Source: Bacillus sp. FJAT-28004
GTDB lineage: Bacteria > Bacillota > Bacilli > Paenibacillales > Paenibacillaceae
Direction: 5' to 3'
DNA: 64,000 bases
NCBI RefSeq assembly: GCF_001280845.1
Contig: NZ_LGHP01000004.1
Span: forward strand, 3,261 to 67,260
Below are positions 51,754 to 62,379 of the stretch, one piece after another. Under the pieces are notes generated by a model. That model saw only the letters and a list, made by a program, of their open reading frames with translations, was not told where the DNA came from and did not search any database. The translations under genes were made by a program, and so were the position numbers. Positions within the stretch are counted from its first letter, which is position 1; each line of letters starts with the position of its first letter.

Positions 51754-52437
51754 CTACTGAATGTTAAAGCTGGCAATAATTTTGTCGTATTCCTTCAAAT
51801 CTTTATCCTGATACCGAGTCTTATCGACAAAGAACATCAGGGTTGCGAAATTGGAATCCTTTTGGATGAAGACCAACTTGCCGACCGTGTCACTTGTCTC
51901 GTAATCGATCACCTGGGCTTCTGCTCCGGCGACCTTTGTGTTCGTTTGCTTGTTCGCTTTGACGTACTTGAACGCATTCTTTAATGCCTGCTTGACATAC
52001 TCGTCCAAGCTCAAGCCTTCCTCTGACTCCAATGTGAAGTCCACTCCCATATAATAGTTGCTGTACAACTTCCGATTATCAGTCATTACAGAGGGTCTCC
52101 AATTGCCGTTAATGACAATCTGGAAGAAGTTCGCGGTGTCCCGATCATACAAATCCACGTACATGGGACCGCCGATGATTAATTTATTTGTCTTGTTGTC
52201 GAAAACGAGCTTCGAATTTAGACCGAAATAATCAGAAACGCTCTTGGCTGGCAAATATAAACTTCCATTGTACTGTAATGCCTTGACTCCATCGATTTCC
52301 TGTCCGTTCAATTCCACTTTGAGCGAAGGATTAAAGAGCGCCTTTACTTCCTTCCAAGCAGATCCTGCCCAGGCTCCGGTTGCATTGCCAAGCAAGAACA
52401 CTGCCACAATAAACCCCACCCAATATTTCTTGTTCAT
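51754..52437 (-). CDS. secreted stalk-domain (copper-amine-oxidase-N-like) protein
   Basis: 227 residues. A signal peptide (about 1-24, ATGAWAGS) is followed by a domain resembling the copper amine oxidase N-terminal/stalk repeat common in Paenibacillus exported proteins (KVELNGQEIDGVKALQYNGS, LYLPAKSVSDYFGL). The C-terminal half is probably a separate globular domain. GGGGGAAGG precedes the ATG at 52437. Role at the cell surface unknown. Confidence 0.8.
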   Translation of the reverse strand: MNKKYWVGFIVAVFLLGNATGAWAGSAWKEVKALFNPSLKVELNGQEIDGVKALQYNGSLYLPAKSVSDYFGLNSKLVFDNKTNKLIIGGPMYVDLYDRDTANFFQIVINGNWRPSVMTDNRKLYSNYYMGVDFTLESEEGLSLDEYVKQALKNAFKYVKANKQTNTKVAGAEAQVIDYETSDTVGKLVFIQKDSNFATLMFFVDKTRYQDKDLKEYDKIIASFNIQ

Positions 52438-52809
52438 TTACCTTCCCCCTATTATTCAACAATACCCCAATTCTACCATATCTTTTTATAAATGGGGCGT
52501 TTTAAGAGGGCGTCACACATGTCAAAATGGATCAAAAGACTGCAAATCTCAACCCATTTGGTGCAACAGAGAAAAAACGGTCAATTAGCTACTAATCAAA
52601 GTTTTCTCTCCGTCAGCTTACAAACCTGCCCCTACTCTGAGGATCGTCTTTTCTCTGGCTCAAGACCTTGTTCCAAATCATGAAATAAATAATTCTGGGT
52701 GACAGCATTGTGCTCGTCTTCATCTAGCAGACCGAAATCGTCATTGCGCCGTAAGCAACTGTCTAAATTACTTGCCGTTATTTATGGTATGGTTCCCCGC
52801 GTTTGATCT

Positions 52810-52838
52810 TCAACTATCCTGCACGTTAGTTTAATAAC
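52810..52838 (-). repeat. attC-like half site (left arm)
   Basis: AACTATCCTGCACGTTAGTTT lies 8 nt from the stop of the small gene at 52846. Confidence 0.5.
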
Positions 52839-52845
52839 AAGTCGA

Positions 52846-53007
52846 TCATTTATTTTTGAGATAAGAAAAAACAGAAATCCAAAAGATGCATCCGAGCAAA
52901 ATATGAATTCCACTTTCTTCAATATGTCTCCCAGTCCCACTCAGTAATAAACCTGAAAAAAAGCCTAGGACAATACAAATTAATACTTCAAGTACCTTGG
53001 TTTTCAT
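52846..53007 (-). CDS. small two-pass membrane protein
   Basis: 53 residues, MKTKVLEVLICIVLGFFSGL then a polar turn (GTGRHIEESGIH) and a second hydrophobic segment ending in SYLKNK. AGGGGA lies upstream of the ATG at 53007. Bounded by site arms on both sides. Unknown function. Confidence 0.6.
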   Translation of the reverse strand: MKTKVLEVLICIVLGFFSGLLLSGTGRHIEESGIHILLGCIFWISVFSYLKNK

Positions 53008-53079
53008 AAACATTCCCCTAACTACCTTCTATAGTTTGATTATTCTAAAGGAGCTGCAGCGAGCAAGCTCCTCCAATAT

Positions 53080-53158
53080 CGATACCCATTAGCGTAACGA
53101 AGGGCTACCGCGTTGTCGCCCTTTCGGTGTTCAAATTTCTTATCGTTAGTGGGGCAAT
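53080..53158 (-). repeat. attC-like site, degenerate
   Basis: ATACCCATTAGCGTAACG, hairpin GGGCTACC...GTCGCCC, then TTCAAATTTCTTATCGTTAG. Confidence 0.55.
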
Positions 53159-53175
53159 TGTAAAACTCTTAACTG

Positions 53176-53718
53176 TTACGATTTAGCATCGTGGACCATT
53201 ATCGATGTTTTTGAACTAGGACGTTCATTTATTAGCTTTGATTGATAATCTTCAGTAGTTTCGATATCTTCTGGAGGCAACGAAACCTTCACATCGTAAG
53301 TGCCAGGGATTGCAGGCTCAAGATTAGACTTGCCGTAATACTTCGGAACGAAAATCAACTTTTGTTCAACCGTTTGAGCTGGTGCTAATTGTGATTTGGC
53401 AAGGTCAGATGTGCAACTTTGGTCGACTGGCTTATTCGCTAAATATCTATTCGAATCTTGATTAACGATCTGTATCCATACGTTGTTAGGACAACTGGAA
53501 CTGCCCTTAACATATGTTAACATCTCTTTCCCTAGATTAGTCACCTTCGCGTTAACCTCAATTTCATCATTCATTTCATATTGATTTTTACTCAGTTGAA
53601 TTTCATAAGCTAAGTCTCCAATGGTTTCCTCAAACTGAATCGGAATGACTTTACTGGCAGATGAACATCCTGTCGCTACAACCAGAACAAAAACCAGTAC
53701 AAGAAACACTTTCTTCAA
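53176..53718 (-). CDS. lipoprotein with a BsuPI-like domain
   Basis: 180 residues. Lipobox ATGC (Cys18) then an immunoglobulin-like beta domain (YEIQLSKNQYEMNDEIEVNA, KVTNLGKEML), which resembles intracellular proteinase inhibitor BsuPI domains found in surface lipoproteins. The start is a TTG at 53718 after GGAGGGAGGA. Two Cys (CPNN, SCTS) could form a disulfide. Confidence 0.7.
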   Translation of the reverse strand: MKKVFLVLVFVLVVATGCSSASKVIPIQFEETIGDLAYEIQLSKNQYEMNDEIEVNAKVTNLGKEMLTYVKGSSSCPNNVWIQIVNQDSNRYLANKPVDQSCTSDLAKSQLAPAQTVEQKLIFVPKYYGKSNLEPAIPGTYDVKVSLPPEDIETTEDYQSKLINERPSSKTSIMVHDAKS

Positions 53719-53798
53719 TGCAATCTTCCTCCCTCCTTTTGCATTATAGACGAGTTTAGAGATGAAAAGTTATAACTAGAATTGAATATAGATTAATG

Positions 53799-53900
53799 GA
53801 ACACTACTGCCAGTTAGCTTAACAAATAAAGGGAGCAACTGCCACGTAGCAATCTGCTCCTTATATGTTCGTTCAACTATTGTTCCTCGTTAGAGTAATG
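53799..53900 (-). repeat. attC-like site, complete
   Basis: ACACTACTGCCAGTTAGC, hairpin GGGAGCAACTGCC...CAATCTGCTCC, right arm AACTATTGTTCCTCGTTAG. Confidence 0.7.
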
Positions 53901-53922
53901 AACCTATATTGGGTATCGCTTT

Positions 53923-54372
53923 TCATTTTTCGGCATTATTTTTTATATATTCGTTTCGTCGCAAGAGTAAACGCTCCATATACGATCGTAAAAACATCAC
54001 GTCTGCTAACATACCAAGTGGCCCAAAGGGTGAGGTATAGTCGAATCTATCTGTCATCAACGTCCCACCATCTTGTATTTCAAATGTATGTTCATGCCTA
54101 AACCTTTTAAAAGCACCACTAACCATCTCGTCCACGAATTTATTAGGTGGATCAAGCTCAGTAATGATTGATGTTAGTTGCTGGCGAATTCCGAAATGTG
54201 TAGCTTCCCAGGTTACGGTTTCTCCTAGTCCAATCAACCCGCTAGTACGACCTTTTACCGCTCTTTCATTTGTATGTGAGGTCGATTCCATGTGAATTTC
54301 AATGCTGCGTGACAAATCAAAACACACCTGAATAGGTGCTTTAATAAACAGGGATATTTTTATAATTGGCAA
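53923..54372 (-). CDS. SRPBCC-family protein
   Basis: 149 residues of START-like helix-grip fold: IKISLFIKAPIQVCFDLSRS at the start, ETVTWEATHFGIRQ in the middle, and DRFDYTSPFGPLGMLADVMF near the end. The family binds hydrophobic ligands; the ligand is unknown. The start is a TTG at 54372 after GAGGAGGGG. Confidence 0.82.
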   Translation of the reverse strand: MPIIKISLFIKAPIQVCFDLSRSIEIHMESTSHTNERAVKGRTSGLIGLGETVTWEATHFGIRQQLTSIITELDPPNKFVDEMVSGAFKRFRHEHTFEIQDGGTLMTDRFDYTSPFGPLGMLADVMFLRSYMERLLLRRNEYIKNNAEK

Positions 54373-54452
54373 GAGTCACCCCTCCTCTACATAGCCATTT
54401 ACATTTGATAACAATAAGTTCGATATCGTCTCATTATACCCTGCTTTATTGA

Positions 54453-54544
54453 GTTAAACTGCCCGATAGTTCAACGAGGCTGCCGTTGCATGCCGGCAGC
54501 CTCGAATTGGTGATTGTTAAGCTATAGTGTCCCATTACTTCAAT
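54453..54544 (-). repeat. attC-like site, complete
   Basis: GTTAAACTGCCCGATAGTTC, hairpin GAGGCTGCCGTTGCATGCCGGCAGCCTC, with a CTATAGTGTCCCATTAC right arm. Hairpin family shared with 26602. Confidence 0.65.
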
Positions 54545-54614
54545 AACTTTTCAGCGTCAGTTCTTTACTTTCGCAATTAACTTCAATATCAGGCTACCAT
54601 CTCGTCGTATTTAT

Positions 54615-54643
54615 TGAGCTATAGTTATCCGTTAGTTGAACAG
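54615..54643 (-). repeat. attC-like half site (right arm)
   Basis: TTGAGCTATAGTTATCCGTTAG lies 10 nt before the stop of the Nudix gene. About 70 bp separates it from the previous site, without a gene. Confidence 0.5.
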
Positions 54644-54652
54644 ATTTCTGTA

Positions 54653-55141
54653 TTAAATTAATTTAAATATTGAATATGGTTTTATACTATGGGCTATGTA
54701 ATATTCAAATAAAAAATCTCTAAGTGTTTGAGGGAACTTCAGAACATTCTTTTCTTTGTTTTGCTGTAAAGCCTCAATTATCATTGAAATATCTATCCAT
54801 TCAAATCCAATTTGTGCAACATCATTCTGTAAATGACTAAGCTTTTCTTCGGTACCAAATGAACAAAGAAAGATGAATTCAATCGCATGCACTTGTTTAA
54901 CTAAAAAAGAATACTCGTGATTGTTAGAAATATATTCTCTAACACAAATAAATTTTTTAATAGTCGTATTAATATTCAATTCTTCAGTACATTCGCGTAG
55001 AATAGTATCTTCCATTGTCTCGCCTGATTCTTGCCCCCCACCTGGTAATGTGTAATAAATACCTATATTATCAATCTTTTTCTTAATAAAGAGTACCTTA
55101 TTATCATATTCAATAATTGCTTTAGCCGTATTCCTAACCAA
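54653..55141 (-). CDS. Nudix hydrolase
   Basis: 162 residues. Canonical Nudix box GGGQESGETME...RECTEELN near residues 34-56. The start is a TTG at 55141, 6 nt after AGGAGGGG. Differs from the Nudix protein at 1669 in length and sequence. Substrate unknown. Confidence 0.88.
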   Translation of the reverse strand: MVRNTAKAIIEYDNKVLFIKKKIDNIGIYYTLPGGGQESGETMEDTILRECTEELNINTTIKKFICVREYISNNHEYSFLVKQVHAIEFIFLCSFGTEEKLSHLQNDVAQIGFEWIDISMIIEALQQNKEKNVLKFPQTLRDFLFEYYIAHSIKPYSIFKLI

Positions 55142-55195
55142 AATATCCCCTCCTAAACTAACTTATTAGACGTTTTTTCAGCAATTTGTCTCTTC

Positions 55196-55222
55196 GTTAA
55201 ACTGCCCGTTAGCGTAATGTAC
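55196..55222 (-). repeat. attC-like half site (left arm)
   Basis: CGTTAAACTGCCCGTTAGCG. Confidence 0.55.
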
Positions 55223-55276
55223 TCGTTGACTTCGCCAGCTTAATTATGTCATTTTTGATGAAATAGAAACCACTCA

Positions 55277-55741
55277 TTAAAGAATAGCCTTCTGTTCTAG
55301 ATTATGTATGATACGGGGCGCTGCTTCATAAAAGAAATGAACCAATTTTTTCATTTGTTCCACAAAATCTTCACTATCGGGAGCACCTATATTCACTGCT
55401 GTTTTTTGACCGTTATATACTTCATTGAATAATGGGATTTCACGATTGAACTTCTCTTTAATATAATCTCTATGAAGTTCACTCATTGCAATAATTATAT
55501 CGTACTCATTAAAGTGATTTTCATCAAAAAGCGTTCTTTTGAAGTCAATGGTGTCTATATTCAATTCATTCATTATATTAAAGTGAATATTGGAATACAT
55601 GCTAATATCACTATTTGCTCTTATCCCAGCGGAAGCAACCTTAATTGAAGTCTTATTAATACTACGGAGAAAATCCTTCATACAAAATTCAGCTATTACG
55701 CTTCGAGTAAAATTATCGGTACATACAAACATAATATTCAT
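55277..55741 (-). CDS. low-molecular-weight protein-tyrosine-phosphatase-like protein
   Basis: 154 residues. P-loop VCTDNFTRS (C-x5-R; Cys7, Arg13) at the N-terminus and the general-acid region GAPDSED near 117 match the LMW-PTP/arsenate reductase fold. Start MNIMFVCTDN at 55741 with GGAG about 9 nt upstream. Could act on phosphotyrosine/phosphoarginine proteins or small molecules. Cassette gene. Confidence 0.85.
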   Translation of the reverse strand: MNIMFVCTDNFTRSVIAEFCMKDFLRSINKTSIKVASAGIRANSDISMYSNIHFNIMNELNIDTIDFKRTLFDENHFNEYDIIIAMSELHRDYIKEKFNREIPLFNEVYNGQKTAVNIGAPDSEDFVEQMKKLVHFFYEAAPRIIHNLEQKAIL

Positions 55742-55823
55742 TAAAACCAACTCCATTCTAATGACCATTTTATGGAATTATAGCAAATGAAACAGGAAAA
55801 TTACCATTAATATTTTTCGATTG

Positions 55824-55905
55824 ATTATTCAACTATCCTGCCCGTTAGAGCTTAATGCCCAGCAGAACTAAGGTCGAGTCTTAATTTTATTGTGAAAAAT
55901 ATCCT
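55824..55905 (-). repeat. attC-like half site with GTTAGAGCT extension
   Basis: AACTATCCTGCCCGTTAGAG then ATGCCCAGCAGAACTAAGG and CGAGTCTTAATTTTATTGTG. The same extended tract occurs at 15215 and 35590, where it leads into a transposon-end-like repeat; here it runs into the cytochrome gene end. Confidence 0.6.
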
Positions 55906-56308
55906 TGATCTGAAAAGTCTTCATCTCATCTAACGTATAGATATAGTCATCCCGTTCCTGAGATGCATGACAAGAAATGCAACTTGCTACATCCCTTTTG
56001 GTATTTAATGATCGATCTACATTGTAAGCTTGAAAACGCCAATCGCCATTTTGCTTCTCTGTTGGTTGGTCGCCCCAGTCAGAGCGCTTTTCCATTACAA
56101 ATATATCGGAAAATACTTCATCTCTATAAATTTCAAGAGTTAATACAGTGCCATCGGGCATCGGCACGCCGTTCTGTACCGCTTCAATTGTTTCTGGACT
56201 TGCATTAAGTTTCTCATGAGCATTTCCACGGTCTATAGTCGTGTAGATTAAATCATCAGTATAATTCTCCGGAAGTACATTGAGGAGACATCTAACTAAA
56301 GAAAGCAA
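55868..56308 (-). pseudogene. cytochrome P460-like protein, truncated
   Basis: 146-residue ORF. LPENYTDDLIYTTIDRGN and PDGTVLTLEIYRDE, and a c-type heme motif CISCH near residue 114, match the cytochrome P460 family. The signal peptide needed for heme attachment outside the cell is missing, the ATG has no ribosome-binding site, and a terminator hairpin lies immediately upstream. The 3' end runs into a repeat. Probably a fragment. Confidence 0.65.
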
Positions 56309-56338
56309 AAAGGCAGCCGATTCGGCTGCCTTTTTTGC
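56307..56338 (-). terminator. rho-independent terminator
   Basis: AAAGGCAGCCGATTCGGCTGCC with T-run on the plus strand and A-run on the other side; serves the cupin gene on the minus strand. Confidence 0.75.
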
Positions 56339-56355
56339 GTAATGATTGTTAAATT

Positions 56356-56763
56356 TTACAACTGATTATATTCCTCATCTGAAACGGGTTCTAACCATTC
56401 TGGCTTACCAGCAGTGATTGCAATGTGTTCAAACCAGCTGTCTTTTTTAGCACCATGCCAGTGTTTTACACCATCATGGATAACGATAACATCACCTGCT
56501 CTTAAGAATTGAGCAGCTTTTCCTTCTTCTTGGAACCAACCTTCGCCACCTGTTACTAATAAAAGCTGAAATCCCTCACGATGAATATGCCAATTATTTC
56601 TACATCCTGGTTCAAAGGTTACATTCCCAACACTAACATTCACTTTGGGATCAGCAACCAATGTTTTAAGGTAACTTTGTCCCACAAAAAATTGTGCGTT
56701 TGCTTCATTTTTTTCGCCCATGGGGAAAATAACTCCATTTTTTACTTCTTCATGTTTTGCCAT
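56356..56763 (-). CDS. cupin-domain protein
   Basis: 135 residues, single cupin barrel. Motif 1 CRNNWHIHREGFQLLLVTGG and motif 2 GDVIVIHDGVKHWHG contain the metal-binding His/Glu/Gln set. Related to the cupin proteins found near carboxymuconolactone decarboxylases. Start MAKHEEVKNG at 56763 after TTGGAGGA. Probably binds a divalent metal; substrate unknown. Confidence 0.87.
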   Translation of the reverse strand: MAKHEEVKNGVIFPMGEKNEANAQFFVGQSYLKTLVADPKVNVSVGNVTFEPGCRNNWHIHREGFQLLLVTGGEGWFQEEGKAAQFLRAGDVIVIHDGVKHWHGAKKDSWFEHIAITAGKPEWLEPVSDEEYNQL

Positions 56764-56799
56764 TTTTAATTCCTCCAATTTTCCAACTTGGGTAGTTGG

Positions 56800-57400
56800 T
56801 CAAATATTATTTCAATAATAGGTACATAGGATATTTGCTCAATGGAAAAGGCGATGACAATATCGCGATGATTGCAGCTAACATTGCCGAAGTCGCGCTG
56901 ATCCATGTTACCGCCGTAATTGAAAAGTTTCCAACAGTAATTCCCCCAAAGTCTGCACCGGAAGCAAACCCGAGTTGCACGAAAGTGCTGTTCAGACTAA
57001 GCACAATCCAGGAGGATTGCGGTGCAAGTGACACGAGGTTTGTGCAGGACCGAATGTCCAGCATGCGATCTCCCTTAGCATAAGCAACGCAATGATTGGC
57101 GCTATCCAGTTTGATACTACTGGCACCACAACAATAGCTAGGGCTTGAGTGGCCATGGAGATTAAGAGAGTGCGCATTATGCCAATCCGATCTGCCAAGA
57201 AGCCACCAAGTCTGGAACCAATTTAGCTCCTTATCCTCAGTATCAAGAGAACGAAACTTATACTTGTCTCCATTGTTGGCATAACGGCTGTCAAGTACGG
57301 AGCAATATAAGTATCGACCAGTGAAAAGCCAATAAACATGAAGAATGTAACGCTAAGAGTAATTGCAATCCTTGGCTGCTTTAAAAAGGAAAATCTCTAG
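56800..57400 (-). pseudogene. MFS transporter fragments
   Basis: Several minus-strand frames encode pieces of a 12-helix transporter in order: MADRIGIMRTLLISMATQAL, IIALLMLREIACWTFGPAQ, then VLSLNSTFVQLGFASGADFG and ISATSAMLAAIIAIL. Multiple frameshifts and stops; the N-terminal half is incomplete. Confidence 0.6.
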
Positions 57401-57649
57401 CTCAACGGAACAGCGCCCCCCCTTCGTAGGCCGGAATTGCCCTGGTAACAATGAATGATCAATCAATCGTCTTAAATATTGAGTGTATCAGAATACAATA
57501 TTCCCCCTTTCAAATTTAATAATATGACTCAACAACAAAACCACCATACTATTTTGTAAGGTGGGTCTTCAGCCTCCATAGTTCGATCATTTTTGGACTT
57601 TTGAATTTGGTCAGTTTCTGAGTGATGTGTGATTTCTGACCAATCACTT

Positions 57650-58846
57650 TCAAGTGTCAGCTTCAATACTTCTTTGAGGTCTAATACGCCATAAAATAAA
57701 GAAAGAGATGCATGCAATTACAATACATACCCAATAAACGTCACGTAACCCTGCAAACTGAGCAATAATACCGCCACCTAAGTTTCCTAATAACCTACCA
57801 ATTATGGACCCATTGTAATAGATCGTCGAGGACATCCCTGGTGAGTTTGGAAGCAGCTCCGTGAAATAGCTTAGTCCGTTGCCCATAACTATTGCAACGA
57901 CCACGGCCTGCAGAAGCTGTGCTGCGATAAGTTGCCAGGTATCCGTAGAAACACTGAGTATAATATTGTAGAGGATCGCAATTAAGCAGGCGCTAATCAT
58001 TAAGAAGTGATTGGATAACCTTCTTCCCATAGCGCCTAGCGCAAACATAATGGGAATCTCCAATCCAGCACAAATACTCACAACCAATCCTATATCTGTA
58101 TGTGTGCCATGAAGCTCTTTTACAATAAACAGTGGCGTGATAATCCCGTTTATGGCATTAACCGCAAACAGAAAGATGAAGGCTATCAACGGATACCAAA
58201 TTTGTTTACGGCTTATTGAAGACTTATTTGCGGTACCAGATCTCTTTTTTTGAACTGTACTTCTACTAGGCAGATATAGGAGTACAAGAGATGAAATGGC
58301 TAGAAAAATGGTAGATGTCCCTAGAAAGAGTCCCCTATAGCCAACAACCCCTAAAATAATGGTACCCATTAAAGGGCCAATCAGGAACCCGAGCGAAACA
58401 AGTGTTCGCAATGTAGACATCGCAAACGTCTTGTCATCGGAGTTGCTTTCATTAGCTGATTCCTGAGCATAGGCGTAAATTTGAGGCATGGCGGCAGCCC
58501 CCAAACCACTAAAAAAACTAACGATAATAAGCAAAGCGAAATAGTTATCAAATACGACATAGGATGAATAAGCTAACGCTGATGAAATCGTGGCTACAAT
58601 AATAATTAGTTTACGGTCCCATTTACGATCCGAATGTTTACCAATATACGTGTTCGCCATCACGCCACATAATGAACTTACGGCTGTGAACAAGCCAAAG
58701 GCTCCTGCACTCATTCCCAATTCCTCTATACAATAAAGAGCTAGATAAGGCAAAGTAATTGAAATTCCTATGCCGACCATTAACACACAGATGATAAATA
58801 GACGATATCCCTCAATTGCTAATAATTTTTTTAGACGTATGTACAT
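57650..58846 (-). CDS. MFS sugar efflux transporter, SetA-like
   Basis: 398 residues, twelve hydrophobic segments. The intracellular loop ANTYIGKHSDRKWDRKLI is the MFS motif A variant of SetA-type sugar efflux proteins. The gene precedes an unrelated AraC regulator on the same strand. Substrate probably a sugar or glycoside, by family. Confidence 0.85.
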   Translation of the reverse strand: MYIRLKKLLAIEGYRLFIICVLMVGIGISITLPYLALYCIEELGMSAGAFGLFTAVSSLCGVMANTYIGKHSDRKWDRKLIIIVATISSALAYSSYVVFDNYFALLIIVSFFSGLGAAAMPQIYAYAQESANESNSDDKTFAMSTLRTLVSLGFLIGPLMGTIILGVVGYRGLFLGTSTIFLAISSLVLLYLPSRSTVQKKRSGTANKSSISRKQIWYPLIAFIFLFAVNAINGIITPLFIVKELHGTHTDIGLVVSICAGLEIPIMFALGAMGRRLSNHFLMISACLIAILYNIILSVSTDTWQLIAAQLLQAVVVAIVMGNGLSYFTELLPNSPGMSSTIYYNGSIIGRLLGNLGGGIIAQFAGLRDVYWVCIVIACISFFILWRIRPQRSIEADT

Positions 58847-58984
58847 TTTAGTCTCCTTAAGTGCAGTAGTGTATCCTCATTATGCATGAGACGATTGGCA
58901 GACCGTTATCTCGATTGTCTCAAATGATTGCCTAATTCTCTCTAATGGTTTACTCAATAGACAATTCAAAAGTGATGTACAACA

Positions 58985-59019
58985 AAAAAGGCAGCTGGAT
59001 TGAGACCAGCTGCCTTTCC
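58985..59019 (-). terminator. rho-independent terminator
   Basis: AAGGCAGCTGGTCTCAATCCAGCTGCCTT followed by TTTTG on the minus strand; ends the AraC-family gene. Confidence 0.85.
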
Positions 59020-59052
59020 ATATTTTTTATAGTTGTTTTAAAACGAATGCTA

Positions 59053-60006
59053 TTAATTCAAATTGGATACCCCAACCAGGTTTTGATCAGCATTTTCCGC
59101 TTTTTGCTCATAGGTTTCCTTGAGTCGCTTTATGTCCGTCTTAGGAGGAAAACCAAACATTCGAGAATATTCGCGACTAAACTGGGATGCACTTTCATAG
59201 CCAACCCGATACGCAACCTCGGTAGCATCCGCCGACTCCCTTAATAATAGGCTCCTGGCTTCTTGCAGCCGCAACTGTTTTTGAAATTGAAGCGGGCTCA
59301 TAGCCGTGATTTCTTTAAAATGTCGATGGAACGAAGAGACGCTCATACTCGCGACATCAGCAAGTTCTTCAATTTTCAAAGGCTGATCATACTGTTGGAT
59401 AATTTGATCGATTGCTTCCCTGATGCGATAGGTGTTGCTTCCTTCGATTGCAATTTGTGCCAGAGTCGAACCATATTGCCCTAGCAGAAGTCTGTAAATG
59501 ATCTCTTTCTTATGAATTGGAACAAGATACGGAATATCTAGAGGAGAGTCGAGCAATTGAACCAAACGAAGGACAGCATCCAAAATCGTTAATTCGATTT
59601 GCCCAACAACCATGGCACGTGAACCATTGTCTCTTGGATGGGGGTTTAATTGAGCCTCTTTCATTACCTCTAATATTTCATTCTGAGTTAATTCAAGTTT
59701 CAAGCTCAAATATGGAACATCAGGTGAAGCCTTAATAACTTGCCCGATAACCGGAAGGTTCATGGAGGTGATTAAGTAATTTGAGGGGCCATATTCTAAA
59801 CGCTCATCAGCTAGTAATAGCTCTTTCAACCCTTGGGTAACAAAACAAAAAGAGGGACTGAATACTCGATATGCTCTTTCATCCGCCTTATCCGAACGAA
59901 TTAAGAACAAAGATGGGATCTCTGTCTGCATTACTCCTGCCTGTTTACAATGACTGCTAATCAGACTTGTAAGCTTATCCTGACGTGATTTAGTTTCTTC
60001 GAACAT
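59053..60006 (-). CDS. AraC-family regulator with an N-terminal cupin-like domain
   Basis: 317 residues. The AraC_N-type sensor domain (FCFVTQGLKELLLADERLEY) is followed by two HTH motifs (IEELADVASMSVSSFHRHFK and ATEVAYRVGYESASQFSREY). Divergent from the aldo/keto reductase gene, which it may control, as such pairs are common. Start ATG at 60006. Confidence 0.9.
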   Translation of the reverse strand: MFEETKSRQDKLTSLISSHCKQAGVMQTEIPSLFLIRSDKADERAYRVFSPSFCFVTQGLKELLLADERLEYGPSNYLITSMNLPVIGQVIKASPDVPYLSLKLELTQNEILEVMKEAQLNPHPRDNGSRAMVVGQIELTILDAVLRLVQLLDSPLDIPYLVPIHKKEIIYRLLLGQYGSTLAQIAIEGSNTYRIREAIDQIIQQYDQPLKIEELADVASMSVSSFHRHFKEITAMSPLQFQKQLRLQEARSLLLRESADATEVAYRVGYESASQFSREYSRMFGFPPKTDIKRLKETYEQKAENADQNLVGVSNLN

Positions 60007-60288
60007 AAGCCCTCCTTAATGCTTTATTTTGTTTTATTATACGCCATTAGTATGCAAATAAGAAATGGAATTGAGAGGATTAGGCAATCATTTGAGACGA
60101 ATTGAATATCCGTTTTTTGCCCACGCACGCATAATAGTATCACGAGCTAATTCGTAACGTTAAATCCAGGCGTTTTTGAGTTATACAAATTTGCTTTTCA
60201 AGGAGGAAGAAATCACTTTGAATAATTCTCATTAAAATGAAAAAAAATAAATAATTGGATTTGAGCTGTATTAAGATGACCATGTTAA

Positions 60289-61161
<873 letters not shown>

Positions 61162-61339
61162 TTCATCGGAAATACAATTACAATAAAACAGTTCCCGGTG
61201 CGAGTTTCGGCGTCGCTTGAAAGCCATGAACTACATTTGACTCCTTGGGCGGATGCATTGACATCTGCCCTTTTTCTCTTAGCATGCGTTATACGAAGAA
61301 ATTCTAGAGATCGCCACAAGCAAAAAGGAGTGAAACAAT

Positions 61340-61705
61340 ATGGAACAAGTAATTATTGACCTTTCAAAGAGTAAATGGGAATGGATGATGGAGAAACAAC
61401 TAGATAATTTAAGTAATCTTTTTCACGAAAAAGCCGTATTCGTCCACATGGGGGCAACATTTTCTAAAAACGAAGAAATTGATGTAATTAATAACGGTTC
61501 TATTATTTATAAGAATGTAGAAATTCAAGAAACATCTGTTCGGCTAATTGGCACAACTGCTATTCTTCTAAATAAGGTACGCCTGATAGCTGTTGTTGGG
61601 GGAAATGAAGTGACGAATCCATTTGTGGTTACAGAGATATATGTGCTTCAGGAGGAACAATGGAAACTAGCATCATTGTCTTTCACAAAGCTGTTAACAC
61701 AATAA
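61340..61705 (+). CDS. nuclear-transport-factor-2-like (SnoaL/DUF4440-type) protein
   Basis: 121 residues, cone-shaped alpha+beta fold. WEWMMEKQLDNLSNLFHEKA then VFVHMGATFSKNEEI and a C-terminal EEQWKLASLSFTKL strand match DUF4440-like proteins. AAAGGAG precedes the ATG at 61340. Follows the aldo/keto reductase by 178 bp. Confidence 0.85.
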   Translation: MEQVIIDLSKSKWEWMMEKQLDNLSNLFHEKAVFVHMGATFSKNEEIDVINNGSIIYKNVEIQETSVRLIGTTAILLNKVRLIAVVGGNEVTNPFVVTEIYVLQEEQWKLASLSFTKLLTQ

Positions 61706-61715
61706 TGGTATATTG

Positions 61716-61810
61716 TTTTGCGCAGGGAATACGCGAAAGCCTTCTTTGTTAAAATAAGCTTCCACAATTTTGAGCATGTCGGGATCGTCATCTGCAATAA
61801 GTATGTTCAT
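61716..61810 (-). pseudogene. response regulator, N-terminal fragment
   Basis: From the ATG at 61810 (AAGGAG upstream) it reads MNILIADDDPDMLKIVEAYF then NKEGFRVFPAQ and stops. This is the first 30 residues of an OmpR-type receiver with the acidic triad residues. Rest of the gene deleted by sequence joining the NTF2-like gene. Confidence 0.6.
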
Positions 61811-61890
61811 GCTGTGCTCCTTAATTTATGACTATGGAACATTATTATAGCATGAATGAGCTCAACCGCTTCCATCGCCGTCTTTCGCGA

Positions 61891-62379
61891 TTAACTCTCC
61901 GATACGTCCATTAGCCCTTTACCGATAAGATTAGCGGAAACGGGTTTTTTCCCTGCTTCTCGCGCCCAGACCGACAATTGACCGATATGGTGGATCTCGT
62001 GGGCGATCACATGGCGAATGACCTCGCCCCACGTGTCGACCGCCACTCTTCCGTCTTGTTGCGGGTCGTAGAACGGACGGTTCTCCATACTGCCGTCCCA
62101 AGCATTCACAAATTGCTCGACTTCCGCTTTGAATGCTTCGTCCAGTTTGCGCACTTTCTCAAGCGTTGCGTAATTCTCAAAGCTTTCCTGGAAATCCGGT
62201 TTCCCTTGAAGCGCGCGTATCCAGCTCCATTCCACGTCGGCAATATGGAAGAGCGTGTGCAAAATCCCGCCGACGCCGCCTGTTCGGATGCGAAGCAATT
62301 CTTCCTCCGGTATGTCCTCGCACCACCGGTACCATTGTTCCCTGACCAGCCAATTGTAACGAAACATAATATGCAACAT
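61891..62379 (-). CDS. DinB-family protein
   Basis: 162 residues. Metal-binding His pattern: LFHIADVEWSWI (His45), then VIRHVIAHEIHHIGQLSVWA (His near 130 and 134). AAGGAGGA precedes the ATG at 62379. Similar fold to the protein at 38645 but unrelated in sequence detail. Function unknown. Confidence 0.88.
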   Translation of the reverse strand: MLHIMFRYNWLVREQWYRWCEDIPEEELLRIRTGGVGGILHTLFHIADVEWSWIRALQGKPDFQESFENYATLEKVRKLDEAFKAEVEQFVNAWDGSMENRPFYDPQQDGRVAVDTWGEVIRHVIAHEIHHIGQLSVWAREAGKKPVSANLIGKGLMDVSES